Shown: in pieces, positions 32,267 to 43,577 of the stretch | How the letters are laid out: each line of letters begins with the position of its first letter | Position numbering within the stretch: the stretch's first letter is position 1 | Origin: Myoxocephalus aenaeus | Lineage: Eukaryota; Chordata; Actinopteri; Perciformes; Cottidae | DNA length: 64,000 nucleotides | Assembly (NCBI GenBank): GCA_038501785.1 | Contig: JBAMJR010000040.1 | Span: forward strand, 12,576,001-12,640,000 | Reading direction: 5' to 3' | Position numbers and translations under genes: made by a program | Notes under the pieces: generated by a model | Database searches by the model: none | What the model was told of the DNA's origin: nothing | The model's input: only the letters and a program-made list of their open reading frames with translations

Positions 32267-33997
32267 TCAAAAAAGTTGCAGTCCAGATTTCAGCTTATTG
32301 ACATCACTGTGGTTCCACAGGAGGCCGTCAGCTGTTCTCACTGGCGCCACGCCTCCCGGGACGGTGTGCGTCGTGCTGCTCTCCAACTCCACCGGCTGGT
32401 CAAACACAGTCATTGTGGAGTAGTTTTCCACCATGAGGCGCGAAGGGTCATCAGACTGTCCAGGGACTTTACCGAGAGGATAGTTCTTCCACAACACCTT
32501 GTCGTTGCACACCTGCCACGGAGAGCCTCTGAGCAGCTTAGCCTTTTCAGCCTGACCATCCGCCCATTTGTACTCCTGGGAGGACTCGCTCCTCTCCGCC
32601 TCGGCCGCCGAACGCCAAGGATGGCCGAGGCGCCGCGAATGCTGCAGCTTCTCGTGCAAGCTCTCCAGTGTGTATATATGCTGCTGTTTCCGCTGTGGGG
32701 ACGTGTCGGCCGCCGGGCGTGCGTCCTGTGTGTAGATGGAGCAGAGCTGGAGCAGCTTCTGGCGGGTTTCCAGAGGGAGGGGATGCTCCATGTCGTCCAG
32801 GACCAACTGGAGCAAGTGAGGCGTGCTGACACAGGGAGAATCCAGGCACGCCGAGAGCAGCTGCTGCCACCTCAGCTGGATGCGGTTTACAAAAACCCGG
32901 TCCCTCATTCTGGCCTTCTTCTGCCCCTTTGTTTCAAAGTGGTATTCAAATTTGTTGCTGTTACAGACAAGGAGTTCTGAAATCCACGCAGCGATGTAGA
33001 AAACCCGCTGAGTATTCTGCTCTTTGGCGAACAGCTTCAGTTCGACAAACAGCTTCTCCAGGAGGAGGTGAATGAAGGACGGCGAGTTGAGAGTCTTCAG
33101 CAGCGGCAGCCAGAAGCGCAGGAAGGCTGGAGCGAGTCTTGGTTCAGCGGCACCGGTGCGGTCAGAGGCCGCGTCGCAGCCCAACGTTTCCAGTTGCTCC
33201 GCAGTCGGAACTAGAAATCCGTCTTCCAGCAACACATCAATCAGCAGATTGCTCGACTGCAAAGCAAACTGCTTGATCTCACCGAGTAGCCAGCTCATGT
33301 CTGCAAAGGGGGCGGGCCACAGGTCCTTCTCTTTGTCCTCAGGGAGTCGATCAAAAGCCTGGTACTGCTCCTTTTCAAACGAGATCAGAAGCTCCCGTGC
33401 AACCTTGTAGGCCTCCATCTCTTCCTGCCTTGCCACGAGCTCGTCCCCATGGCGCTTCAGGTCCACCTCTTCATTCTCTCCATCCGACTCAGAGTCCCAG
33501 TCCTCATTAGGCCCTCCTCCCAACTGCCTGGACCAGTATTCCTGCTGGAGCCACTCCAGAACCACCGTGCATCCCTTTCGACACCATTTTAAGGTCGGAA
33601 GCTTCCTGTGCGTGATGTCATGCCTCAGGTTGACGACCCACTCTGGGATGTTCAGGTTCCCAGCCAGCCGCCTCAGAGGGCGGGCGGTTCTCCCCTGCTG
33701 TCGCTCCGTGATCAAGTTGACAAACCTCACCAGGCCTGCTCCATAAAGCAAGACCAGGTCCTCTCCGTCCAGCTGCCCTGACCGGTCCAGCACCTGGCAC
33801 CTCACCAGGTCCGCTGTGCAGTCCACCGCCACTGGGGAGCTGCTGGCGTACCTGGCTCTCCACGCGGACACCCTCTGCAGGGCGAACCTCTGTAAGGCGG
33901 AGTCCTTCGAGTAGAGGTACTCCAGGACCTGGTCCCACTCCGCTTTGTTGGCCCAGGCCACCACATGGCGTCTTTTCTCGGAGCTCTTCTTCTTCAT
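32267..33997 (-). CDS. las1l: Ribosome biogenesis protein LAS1-like
   Basis: Las1 is the HEPN-family endoribonuclease that cuts ITS2 in pre-60S rRNA processing in the nucleolus, working with the NOL9 kinase and the PELP1-TEX10-SENP3 complex. This is a complete 576-residue frame in one exon. The N-terminal domain has VVAWANKAEWDQV, TADLVRCQVLD and LLYGAGLVRFVNLITER. The catalytic R-phi-xxx-H motif is RHDITH at residues 125-130. Middle and C-terminal blocks match human LAS1L (RELLISFE, LLEDGFLVPT, LLQLCSIYTQ, LGKVPGQSDDPSRLMVENY, LKSGLQLF at the end). It is shorter than human LAS1L (about 734 residues) mainly because the long Glu-rich tracts are absent. No intron interrupts it. ATG 33997 is the first in frame and is preceded by a GC-rich 5' region. 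Confidence 0.95.
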   Translation of the reverse strand: MKKKSSEKRRHVVAWANKAEWDQVLEYLYSKDSALQRFALQRVSAWRARYASSSPVAVDCTADLVRCQVLDRSGQLDGEDLVLLYGAGLVRFVNLITERQQGRTARPLRRLAGNLNIPEWVVNLRHDITHRKLPTLKWCRKGCTVVLEWLQQEYWSRQLGGGPNEDWDSESDGENEEVDLKRHGDELVARQEEMEAYKVARELLISFEKEQYQAFDRLPEDKEKDLWPAPFADMSWLLGEIKQFALQSSNLLIDVLLEDGFLVPTAEQLETLGCDAASDRTGAAEPRLAPAFLRFWLPLLKTLNSPSFIHLLLEKLFVELKLFAKEQNTQRVFYIAAWISELLVCNSNKFEYHFETKGQKKARMRDRVFVNRIQLRWQQLLSACLDSPCVSTPHLLQLVLDDMEHPLPLETRQKLLQLCSIYTQDARPAADTSPQRKQQHIYTLESLHEKLQHSRRLGHPWRSAAEAERSESSQEYKWADGQAEKAKLLRGSPWQVCNDKVLWKNYPLGKVPGQSDDPSRLMVENYSTMTVFDQPVELESSTTHTVPGGVAPVRTADGLLWNHSDVNKLKSGLQLF

Positions 33998-34171
33998 TGT
34001 AACGGTGCAGGAGGCGCGCGCTCGGCGTGTGTGATCACTGCGTGCACGTAGCGCGCTTCTAACCCGAGAAACGTCTCAAGAAATATGGAAGCACCGAGCT
34101 TTACGTCAGCGTCAGTGTTCAGAGAAAACCATGCTATCTTATCCCGGAAATGACATGCGGCTTCCGCTTCT

Positions 34172-34516
34172 TCTTCTTCTTCTTCTTCTTCTTCTTCTTG
34201 TTTTTTAGGCGGATGGCATCCAATAAAGGTGCATTACCGCCATCTACTGCATTGGAGTGTGGACCAGACATATCTATCCCTTTCTCCAAACAAACATAAA
34301 GAAATAAAGAAATAAAGAAATAAAGAAATACAAAATAAAATAAAGAAATAAAATAAAAAGGGAGCTATGTCACTTTCGGTGCTCTAAATCCTTCCACTCA
34401 ATCCAGTTTCTTTTAGATACTGCAGTACCTTTCCTGCCCCCACGGTTAATGCATCCTTTGGCTGTACCTCCTCTACTGCCAGCCTCCTCTTCAACCTGTC
34501 TCGCTCCACATTTTAA
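34172..34516 (-). mobile_element. LINE 3' end (I/Nimb-like), antisense copy upstream of las1l
   Basis: This is the reverse complement of the last ~330 bp of the element at 34517-35390: it shares ccttccactcaatccagttt, gcatcctttggctgtacctc and accgccatctactgcattgg. Its 3' terminus (left) is a (TTC)n tail at 34168-34199. It ends about 170 bp upstream of the las1l start codon. Confidence 0.85.
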
Positions 34517-35390
34517 CAGCACTGCAGTGGGTGGAGGAGGTTCAGATAAGTAAGGTCATCATCTGTTCGGATTCCAGTTCAACATTATTGTCATTACAAT
34601 CATTCACATATCATAGCAGGCAGGATTTAATCAATGAAATATTCGAAACACTGTTCCGACTTAAGCATTTGGGTATTTTGGTAGCATTTATGTGGGTGCC
34701 GGCACATAGAGGGGTAAAGGGAAATGAAGCAGCAGATAAATTAGCAAAACAAGCATTGGAATGTCAGCACAAGAAAGACATTTTATTCAGCAAAGCAGAA
34801 GCCAAATCAATAATCAAAAGAAACATTATTAAGGAATGGCAGCACAGGTGGGATGCAGGAGACACAGGAAGGCATCTTTATGCGATTCAGAAGGAAGTTG
34901 GCAAAGGAGGACATCCAGAGGAAGCACTAAAGAAGAAAATATATTAACCAGACTGAGGATTGGACACACAAGGTTGAACAAAACAATGCAACTAATAAAT
35001 AAACACCCAACTGGACTATGTGAGCACTGCAATAGAGCAGAAACAGTAGAGCATGTCATTTGGCAGTGCCAGAAATGCAGAGTGGAGCGAGACAGGTTGA
35101 AGAGGAGGCTGGCAGTAGAGGAGGTACAGCTAAAGGATGCATTAACCGTGGGGGCAGGAAAGGTACTGCAGTATCTAAAAGAAACTGGATTGAGTGGAAG
35201 GATTTAGAGCACCGAAAGAGACATAGCTCCCTTTTTATTTTATTTCTTTATTTTATTTTATTCTTTATTTCTTTGTTTGTTTGGAGAAAGGGATAGATAT
35301 ATCTGGTCCACGCTCCAATGCAGTAGATGGCGGTAATGCACCTTTATTGGATGCATCCGCCTAAAAAAAAGGAGTTAAAAGAAGAAGAAT
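34517..35390 (+). pseudogene. LINE ORF2 fragment with RNase H domain (I/Nimb-like)
   Basis: From 34531 the plus strand encodes an RNase H-like segment: VIICSDSSSTLLSLQS, then FMWVPAHRGVKGNEAADKLA. A downstream cysteine motif follows after a frame break near 34945 (LRIGHTRLN, LCEHCNRAETVEHVIWQC). RNase H plus this C-terminal block is typical of I-clade LINEs. The 3' end carries accgtgggggcag and the gcagtagatggcggtaatg tail, then a (GAA)-like end at 35375-35390. 5'-truncated and frameshifted. Confidence 0.8.
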
Positions 35391-35520
35391 ATAGTGTAGG
35401 GGTTGTTTGCATACTATTAACTGTTAAGCTAAAGAACATACTTGTATTCATTGTTTGTCGCCAGATAAAGGCAGGAATTATGCCCCAACGTAATGAAAGT
35501 ATGTGCTAGGATGTGTTATC

Positions 35521-38500
35521 ATGCTTTCGATATTGGCTGTCTTCAGTAAGTAACGCTATCTGAATGTAAACGAGTTCCCAACGTCTGGAAGCTAAGCTAA
35601 GCTAAGCTAAGCTAAGCGAAGCGAACACGGAACTAACGCCCTGTTCCGTGAATAGGTGTCGCCGTCTTCATGAGCCCAGCACTGTGCTGTCTGCCGAAGG
35701 AGTATGAAGCGGGGGACGGCCAGTGCTGCCCGATGTGTCACGAAGGTAAGGCGCGTCCAGCTAGGAGAAGCCGGAAACAGATCCACAGACAACCAGACGG
35801 CCATCATGTGACCTACAATACATAATGCTTGATTTAAATAACTTAACTCTAATGCAGTGTAGCGCCATCACATGCTGTCCGACCACCAGGAATGAATCAT
35901 GTGTCTAATGTACCTTCATGAAGGCACGTTCAATTCAGTTTATTTTATATAGCCCAACATCACAAATACAAGTTTGCCTCGGAGGGTCCCGTGACAGGGA
36001 TTTTATCATCCCTGTCACGGGACCTCACATCGGATCAGGAAAAACTCCCCAAATAAAGATAGTAAAAACCCTTTCACAGGGAGAAAGGGAAGAAACCTGA
36101 GGGAGAGCAACAGAGGAGGATCCCTCTCCTGATGGACAGAAGCAATAGATGTCTGATTGTTCAATCAGAACAACAAGGAGGAGCTTATTGATATATGAAA
36201 GGATTTTGGTCATACTGCACTTTATAATAGGGAAGTTATTTAATATTTCTTCCAATAACAAATATTATTCAGTATGTAAAAACAGAATTCTCAATAATTA
36301 CTGCTTTGGTACAAAGGTGACCCCTGGTGGTGAAACAGTTTGATTGCGCTACACTGAATTTGAATTAATTGTTGAATATTTCTTTCAATAAAAATTCACC
36401 ATAAGTAATCATAATGAATCAAAAGCACATTTCAAATGATTTTGGTCATTCTACACTTTCTAACAGTGAAGTTATTGAATATTCTTCTACGTCTCAGTGA
36501 GACCATGTAGCTCGTTGTCCACCTCATTACGCTACAGAGAGCTGTCGTTGGTGTTTTAACACCGTTTCGCTAACGAGTTATTGATCCAGGAAGTCCTAAT
36601 CCGTGAATATCATTCCAACTTCACCGAACTGTTATTAGTCATAGCATTGCTGGCGGTAAATCCCAGAAGTCATTGCTTTTGAATCATATACACATATCCT
36701 TCATGTGTACATATGACTCTACCTCTTTGCACTTGCTAAAAGTGCAGCCAAGAAGTATTTGTATGTAGCTTAATAATAAAATAGCTCCATATACATAGAT
36801 TGATTCATATCCGTGCGTTTGAGCAAGCACACCTTAAACCTGTTGAACTCTGCAAAAGGAGCATTCCTCAGGTTTCATCAGCTGACGAGTCATACCAGTC
36901 ACACACAAACACTGACTATAAGTGAACAGTCCGGGTATGGTATCTTCTTATGTTGTGATTGTTATTTCCTGTCATGCCTTGGTGGTGATGGGGGTTGGCG
37001 GTGTGTTTTGAACAGGTACCGTTGTCCGGAGAGACTGCACCCCTCAGTCAGGCACACGGTGCATCTCCTGTGCCGACGGGACGTTCATGAACCAACCCAA
37101 CGGCCTGACCAAGTGTTTGTCCTGCGCCTCCTGTGACCCCGGTGTGTCCGTGTGATTGTGACGAATGACCCGACTAGTGCACTGGACAACTAGTACACAA
37201 TTTGTATTAGATAGATGGAAATAAAATGCAATGAATTGCAGCCCTGGTAAAGAATACAATTTGATTACAAATAAATGTGATACTGTGCTGCTAGGTCGAC
37301 GACATGTTTTCTGAAAAGTGAGCCCTAATAATTGTGTTGTAGCCGGTATGTGCTTTATACTGAGCCCTGAATGCACCACAGGGATATTATAGATTTGAAA
37401 TAATATAACTTATTGACCACAAAAAAAGCCACTATAATGTAGTAATTAAAACAGAATGTAAGTGTGTTCAAAAACAAATACAACAGTAAATGTACCAATG
37501 TATCATTACATGTCTATAAACCTTCTCTTTATGTTGAATAATTCTTCATAAACTTCATAATGTAATTGCAAAATGACATGCGTTTAAATGTAACCTTTTG
37601 TTTATTACATTTCTTACATGTCTTTCATATTTCATCTCACTATTAGAATGCCCTGCGTTTAAAAATCAGATTTTATAAAAAGTTTGATTTAAAAAAGTCT
37701 TCAGAGCCGCTACAGGAGCTCTGATTGGCCGGCTCCTGTGTGCAGCTCATCTATGGGTCTGTTGCAGTCCTCATAACCACATTATTTTAAATATTACTCA
37801 AAGGTCCAGTGTGTAGCATTCAGGGGGATCTATTTACAGAAATGGAATGTACTATCATCCCATTGAAATAAGAATCTTTGTGTTTTCGTTAGCTGACGTT
37901 GCGCCGCCATGTTTCTCCAGTAAGCCAAACTGGCTCTCGTGTCATGTATACATGTAATATAACGACTGTGTTTCTGTGGCTGTCAGGTCATGGTCTGTTG
38001 GCCCAACAGGGCTGCACAGCAACAACAAACACAGTGTGTGATGTTGTCAGTGGATATTTCTGCAAGGACTTGATGGATGATACAGGATGCAGTTTGGCAC
38101 ACAAACATAGGCAGTGTGGACCCGGTCAGAGGACGCAAGAACCTGGTAAGAAGAACTCCAGTCAGGCAGTGAGTCTGTTTCCATGCACAGCACTATGCTG
38201 ACGTTAACATGGCACATGGTGTAGCTGGTGACTCAGCTCCATGCGCCATGGTGATCCCAGCAGGCCTGTCGGTTCTCTGGGGTCCTGGACTCTGCCGCAT
38301 TGACCACACGGCCCGCTTTAGCCTTTCAAGACGGTCATCAGAAAGGGAAGACAATTCTATTCATTATCTGCGTCAGACTTTTATTTCAGCATGCAGACCA
38401 TCATTACATCAAGTATCCTCATATGTTTTACTGCTGATGGAGGTGCAGCTACAGTAAACAGTTTCTACTCTCTCCGCTAGCATATTCACGTTACTGAAAG

Positions 38501-39458
38501 CAGGATTTAATAACCCAGACTGGATTCATCAAGCATCTCGATAACCCTCCAGAACATCTATCGCCTGGCCGATCATAACTGGGATGATAGTGAGCTCGAG
38601 AAGACGCAGTCTGATGACGGATGAATGTTCCCTGGATGTTGGGTTCCTGTGTAATTCATCTCAGCTTTGTCTGTTTCTCGTAGGAACCAGCAGAACTGAC
38701 ACAGTGTGTGAAAGTTGTCCGCCAGGCTATTTTTCACTGGATGGTGTGAATTGCACGGCGTGGACTACGTAAGACTTTGTTTGTGAAGGAATGTCTCTAA
38801 AGAGTTGGGGATTCCTGCCCTGTTGCACAAAATGACCACTATATGTATGCATGCATATTTATTTTTGATGTTGAGTTGAATGACTTCAAATTCCATCTGT
38901 GAAGGACCAAATCCTCCACTGGAGGCTCTAAACATTGCCAACCCCCAGTCTGATTTGATTTGGTCACAAAACACAAGTAGCTTGCAATAGATCTTTTTCA
39001 AAGTGTTCCTTTTAATGTTTTCAAGGGTTTTGTTTGAAACACACAAAGCACTAACGCTGTCTTTAATTTGTCTTTGCTGACAGTTGCTCAGAAACTCAAG
39101 TAGAGGAGGAAGCAGGAAGTACTAGCAGTGATGTTGTCTGTGGAGCGGCTTCCAGACAGCGGTACCCTGTCAAAGCGGTAGCTTTGATTTTACTATTATT
39201 AACAGTTGTTGGGCTCGTGATCAAAGGTTAGTGCACCTTTCGCATCCCTAATTTGACTAGCGCATATATTATATCCTTTTCTCCAAAGTGTTTCTTCTGT
39301 TTGCCTTCATTAGGCTCGTTAAGGCTTTTAGCTGATACGGTTTTTGCTTTTGTATTTCAGGCCTACTATCATCGAAAAAAACAAGAGGTGCAAATGTTTG
39401 TCTCAATCCAACTCAAAAAGGTTTTTACGTCTCATTTAATGGGTCTTCTTTTTCTTGA
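35521..39458 (+). CDS. tnfrsf14: TNF receptor superfamily member, TNFRSF14/HVEM-like
   Basis: A type I membrane receptor; HVEM binds LIGHT and BTLA family ligands on lymphoid cells in mammals. Seven exons join in frame (726 nt, 241 residues): 35521-35545, 35656-35745, 37016-37141, 37987-38145, 38684-38768, 39084-39226 and 39361-39458. All introns are GT-AG and most are phase 1, typical of cysteine-rich repeats. A signal peptide (MLSILAVFSVAVFMSPALC) is followed by CRDs with CCLPKEYEAGDGQCCPMC, GTRCISCADGTFMNQPNGL, CLSCASCDPGHGLLAQQGC and DTVCESCPPGYFSLDG. The transmembrane segment is VALILLLLTVVGLVI. The cytoplasmic tail is only about 30 residues with no clear TRAF motif. Exon 1 is chosen because an in-frame TGA lies upstream of ATG 35521. 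The order of cysteines fits TNFRSF14 better than CD40; orthology is inferred. Confidence 0.85.
35929..36146 (-). mobile_element. L2-like LINE 3' tail in tnfrsf14 intron 2
   Basis: Matches 33-270 (ttcagtttattttatatagc, cacatcggatcaggaaaaac). A local hairpin, gtcccgtgacaggga / tccctgtcacgggac, lies at about 35987-36021, not present in the other copies. Confidence 0.85.
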
Positions 39459-39542
39459 CCTATGTTTCAATCAATACATTTTGTCACTTGAAATCGTCAA
39501 CTCCAGTGAAGCTCCAGCTCCTTCAATCTGTACATGACTCAC

Positions 39543-39548
39543 AATAAA
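39543..39548 (+). terminator. tnfrsf14: Poly(A) signal of the TNFRSF14-like gene
   Basis: aataaa 85 bp after the stop codon. Confidence 0.6.
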
Positions 39549-39910
39549 GCATAGCTCCTTTTTCCCGCCAGGATCCTCTGTTCCTTCAGCTGACTGAAGG
39601 GCTGCGTCTGGCGCTCCGTAAAAGCGCATTGCTGAACGGGAGGGTCGGCTGTCTTTTTTTCTCTCAAAGTGGAGGAGCTCCGCGGGTCGGTCCCCACGCC
39701 CCGTGTGACTCCCTCCATGCTCATGGTGGTGCCGTGTGGCGGAGTGTCTGCTGTCCACACATGGTGGACTGTATGAACGTGTATTGAGTGGGTCGGTCTC
39801 TGACAGGAACTCCCGGGACACTTTTTTCCCCCTGTCGCCCCTGATGTGGACTATATGCCAATGAAGGCCTAGCTCGAAAACGCACGGCCCGCCACTGCTT
39901 TACACAAACG

Positions 39911-40022
39911 TATAAAATGACAAGGCTGTGCTAATATGTGTGTGAATGGTGAAGCGTGACATGTTACTACATGTCACGCTTCACCATTCACACACATATT
40001 AGCACAGCCTTGTCATTTTATA
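39911..40022. repeat. Perfect 54-bp palindrome with 4-nt loop
   Basis: 39911-39964 is perfectly complementary to 39969-40022 (arm includes aggctgtgctaatatgtgtg and tgaatggtgaagcgtgacat); loop tact. It sits exactly at the truncated 5' edge of a Tc1-like fragment. Confidence 0.97.
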
Positions 40023-40679
40023 TGTTTTAAAGACAAATGAGGACCTTTATGCCCTTTTATGCCCATAGAAAAGCTCTATGGAGATGAGGATTTCATTTTC
40101 CAGCATGATCTGGCACCTGCCCACAGTGCCAGAACCACCAGTAACTGGTGTACTGCCCATGGCATTACTGTCCTCGATTGGCCTGCCAATTCCCCTGACC
40201 TGAACCCCATAGAGAATTTGTGGGGTATTGTGAAGAGGAAGCTGAAAGACACCAGACCCAACAATGCAAATGAGCTAAAGGCCGCTATTGAAGCATCCTG
40301 GGCATCCATAACACCTCAGCAATGCCACAGGCTGATTGCCTCCATGCCACGCCGCATTGATGCTGTAATCCGTGCAAAAGGATTCCCAACCAAGTACTGA
40401 GTGCATTAATGGACATTTTCTAATGTTTGATTTTGTTTTGCTGTTATCAATCTTTTTTTTTTACTTGGTCTGAGGAAATATTCTAATATTTAGAGATAGG
40501 ATATTTGAGTTTTCTTAAGCTGTAAGCCATAATCAGCAATATTAATAGAATAAAAGGCTTGCAATATTTCAGTTGATTTGTAATTAATCCAGAATGCATG
40601 ACATTTTTGTTTTTTTAATTGCATTACAGAAAATAAAGAACTTTATCACAATATTCTAATTTTCTGAGACAGTCCTGTA
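40023..40679 (+). pseudogene. Tc1-like transposon, 5'-truncated, transposase C-terminus
   Basis: 40059-40397 encodes the transposase end: EDFIFQHDLAPAHSARTT (second catalytic D), LDWPANSPDLNPIENLWGIV (final E), and IRAKGFPTKY at the stop. The 3' terminal repeat contains aataaagaactttatcac and ends attttctgagacagtcctgta at 40679, a widespread fish Tc1 terminus. The N-terminal DNA-binding half and left terminal repeat are missing. Confidence 0.9.
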
Positions 40680-40907
40680 TGTTATTATGTGTATTGCCAT
40701 ATGCAGGCTTTATGGGGTTAATACAGCAACTGTTTTGATGGACAAGTTAGAACAGCCTATTAGGTGCTCAAGTTGTCAAGTTGACATGTGATAATAAAGT
40801 TTTACTTTTTGAATGACAGAGTTCCACTAAAACTAAAGTGATGCCCACGTTGTCTTTATTCCAGTATATTAGGGTTATACAGACTAAGGGTTCTATTGAG
40901 AACACTA

Positions 40908-41505
40908 GTGATGGCGAGATGAGGGCTTGAAGCGCAGCAGCAAATTGCTTTGCAAAGGGTTCATTTCAAAATCACCTGTTGGATGATCTCAGCCATGTAA
41001 TCTGGGATACAGGCTACCTACTGTATTTTGCGTCAGTAGGCTAATTGACCTCGTAACATCACTAAAGAACCCTTCATCCAAAGAACCCTTTGTGGAAGGA
41101 GTTCTCAGATGTGTTGAACGTGTAGGTGTCAAAACATCCTCCTAGCCAGACCCCCCAAAAATGTGATTGTGAAATGTAATTATTGTTCTTGGTTGCGCCG
41201 CACCACACCAGCCCTTCAAAAGGTTCATGAGTTTTGAGCCTACCTTCATTAAATAAATGAAAACTATAGTGAAGATGGACAAAGTTTGAAATATAAAAGG
41301 AAACTGAGGTTCTCTGAAGAATGGTGGGTTCTTGCCATAACCCTCAGAATGTGAAAACAATTCTGGATAGAACCTCTAGAGAGAGTTCTGGGTGGAGACG
41401 TTACATCATAGAAGGGTTCTCTGTAGAACCTATCCGAGGGATTCTGGGTAGAACATTTCACAGAGGGCTCTATGTATAACCAAGTATGTTGGTTTTTAGT
41501 TCGAT
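40908..41505. repeat. Dispersed repeat with hAT-like terminus and ggttct subrepeats
   Basis: It begins ctagtgatggcgagatga, the same terminus as the MITE at 61112-61839 (which ends tctcgccatcacta). The interior has repeated gggttct...agaacc motifs (41300-41480). The other end was not identified. Confidence 0.5.
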
Positions 41506-41894
41506 CCGTCAACCAAGGACCGAAAAGGATGATGATTAGCCATATAACTCTATTTATTTCTAGATAACAACTTTATTAAATGAATTCATGGATGTGCTTA
41601 TCAACAACCTGGTAACTCTGATAGAGTACATTGTATAAGTTACAACCGTTAAAAAAATAGAAACAATTGGGAATGAAGTCTCTGGCTCTCAATTAAATGA
41701 AGGATCCAATCCACGATCTACGGCCGTGAATAGTCCTCTATCTCTGCTCCTCAGGCCTCGTTCAAGACTGGAAACTTGAAGGGACTGTGGACCAGTGTCC
41801 CTTGGGACTCTGTTGGGTGTTTGAAGTCACAGTGGAAGTCCTATCTGTTCTCTAAGTGTGTTTGTGCTGAGGCCGAGCTCCTCCTTGTGGCACT

Positions 41895-42243
41895 GGCAAG
41901 TCTGTGGCAAGCGTGTGGCAGGTGTCAGGACTGTGGCCCCTCTCTCACGACTGGCCCTCTAGTGGTGGCCCCTCTCTGACTACTGGCCCCATAGTGGTGG
42001 CCCCTCTCTCACGACTGGCCCTCTAGTGGTGGCCCCTCTCTGACTATTGGCCCCATAGTGGTGGCCCCTGTCTGACTACTGGCCCCATAGTGGTGGCCCC
42101 TATCTGACTACTGGCCCCATAGTGGTGGCCCCTGTCTGACTACTGGCCCCATAGTGGTGGCCCCTATCTGACTACTGGCCCCATAGTGGTGGCCCCTATC
42201 TGACTACTGGCCCCATAGTGGTGGCCCCTCTCTGACTACTGGT
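41895..42243. repeat. 32-bp minisatellite, about 10 copies
   Basis: Units contain ctgactactggccccatagt and ggtggcccct; the first copies read ctcacgactggccctctagt. Confidence 0.95.
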
Positions 42244-42244
42244 T

Positions 42245-42869
42245 TGAATCCCAATGTCCCCCCTAAACCCTCAAACCCGGAACCCTCAGGATTTACTGAC
42301 GTCAGCTCTAAGTGGCTGAGTGTGAGAGGCTTTAGGGCTTGATGGTGTAAATATGAATGACAGCACTTCGCTGCAACATATCACGTGACTACATAAACAA
42401 AGTGTACAATTGTGTATTTATTTTATACTTTTTATTCACTGATTTGAACGTGTTCCTCACGAGATGAGAAGTCATTTTAAATGATCTATTTACTCATTTT
42501 GTCAAAACGAAATGTTTGATGGATGTAAATAAATATTTATAAATATATTTTCTGCTTGCATTCCTCTGATTTCATGTGTTTTTATGTTCCATCTTTAATC
42601 TGTAATGTTCTAGTGTAAAGGTATTTTATCATGTGCATCTTTGTTTCCATGCTTCCATTGGGAACTGCGTGTTTAACGTCACATTGCTATGAACTGTGGG
42701 TAATTCCCTTAGGCAAAGTCAGCATCTAATGGGGATCATAAAGGGGTCAAAATGTCTGCCAGAGACTCAAGCACGCTACGATGTGACAGTGGGACAGAAC
42801 TAAACCCTCAAGGACTTCACGGGAGCCTCAAAGTCTGTGAGTCCGTAAGGTGGAGATTGAGATTGGGCC
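42245..42869. mobile_element. Harbinger-like MITE, copy 1
   Basis: More than 90% similar by eye to 48498-49161, with shared cctaaaccctcaa, aaatatgaatgacagcactt and cgctacgatgtgacagtggg. The right end is attgagattgggcc; the left end is slightly degraded (gaatcccaatgtcccccc). It abuts the minisatellite. Confidence 0.85.
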
Positions 42870-43577
42870 TCTGACTAGTCATGGCACTCCTTATAATTAT
42901 GTTAAAAAGGCTGATTTATTTTAGCCGATTGTTGTAAATGACTATACAAGTAATCATTTGGAAAGAGTTTATTTTGTTCCTTTTTGTTTCAAACCCAGTG
43001 AAATCATAAATAAAGAAAATGAATGATAAAGAACAAAGTACAGCGCGGTTGCTGGAAGGATGTATACAGAGAACGGGCTCAGTCGACTCAACTAAAGTCA
43101 TAAAGATGAATTACGGCAGCTGACCTGTAACAACAATGGGTGTTAAATGTGGCTCAACCCACTCAGCTTGGCAGTTTCTTTTTTATATTTTTTATTCTAT
43201 ATTCAACAATTGCAAATGTACAATTTCATAACGTGTCAATAAGAGACGGACACACACATTTAAACTAAATGCCTGGGGGCAGAACGAGTGATGTTCACCT
43301 GCCACAGGTCGCAGGGCCAGATGACTTCTGACCTCCAGGCGTTCAGGTGAACGACCTGGCCAGTGGCAAATGTATGTTATCAACCCCGGGCCCGTTTAAT
43401 CCCACCGAGAAACTAGTAACTGTGAAAGCAGTCATTGAATTCATAGAATAAAACATTAGAAACATGATATAGAATCACTGCAAACTGCAATATAATCCCG
43501 ACCTGTAGGAGCAGCAATGCGCAAACTGCCGTAAACTCGAAAGGAGAAGAAGAGCAGCAGCAGCACTGCTACACAAG
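42870..43577. other. Spacer and 5' flank of mrpl49
   Basis: No exon or named repeat recognised. The last ~70 bp upstream of the mrpl49 ATG are moderately GC-rich with gcagcagcagcac. Confidence 0.5.
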
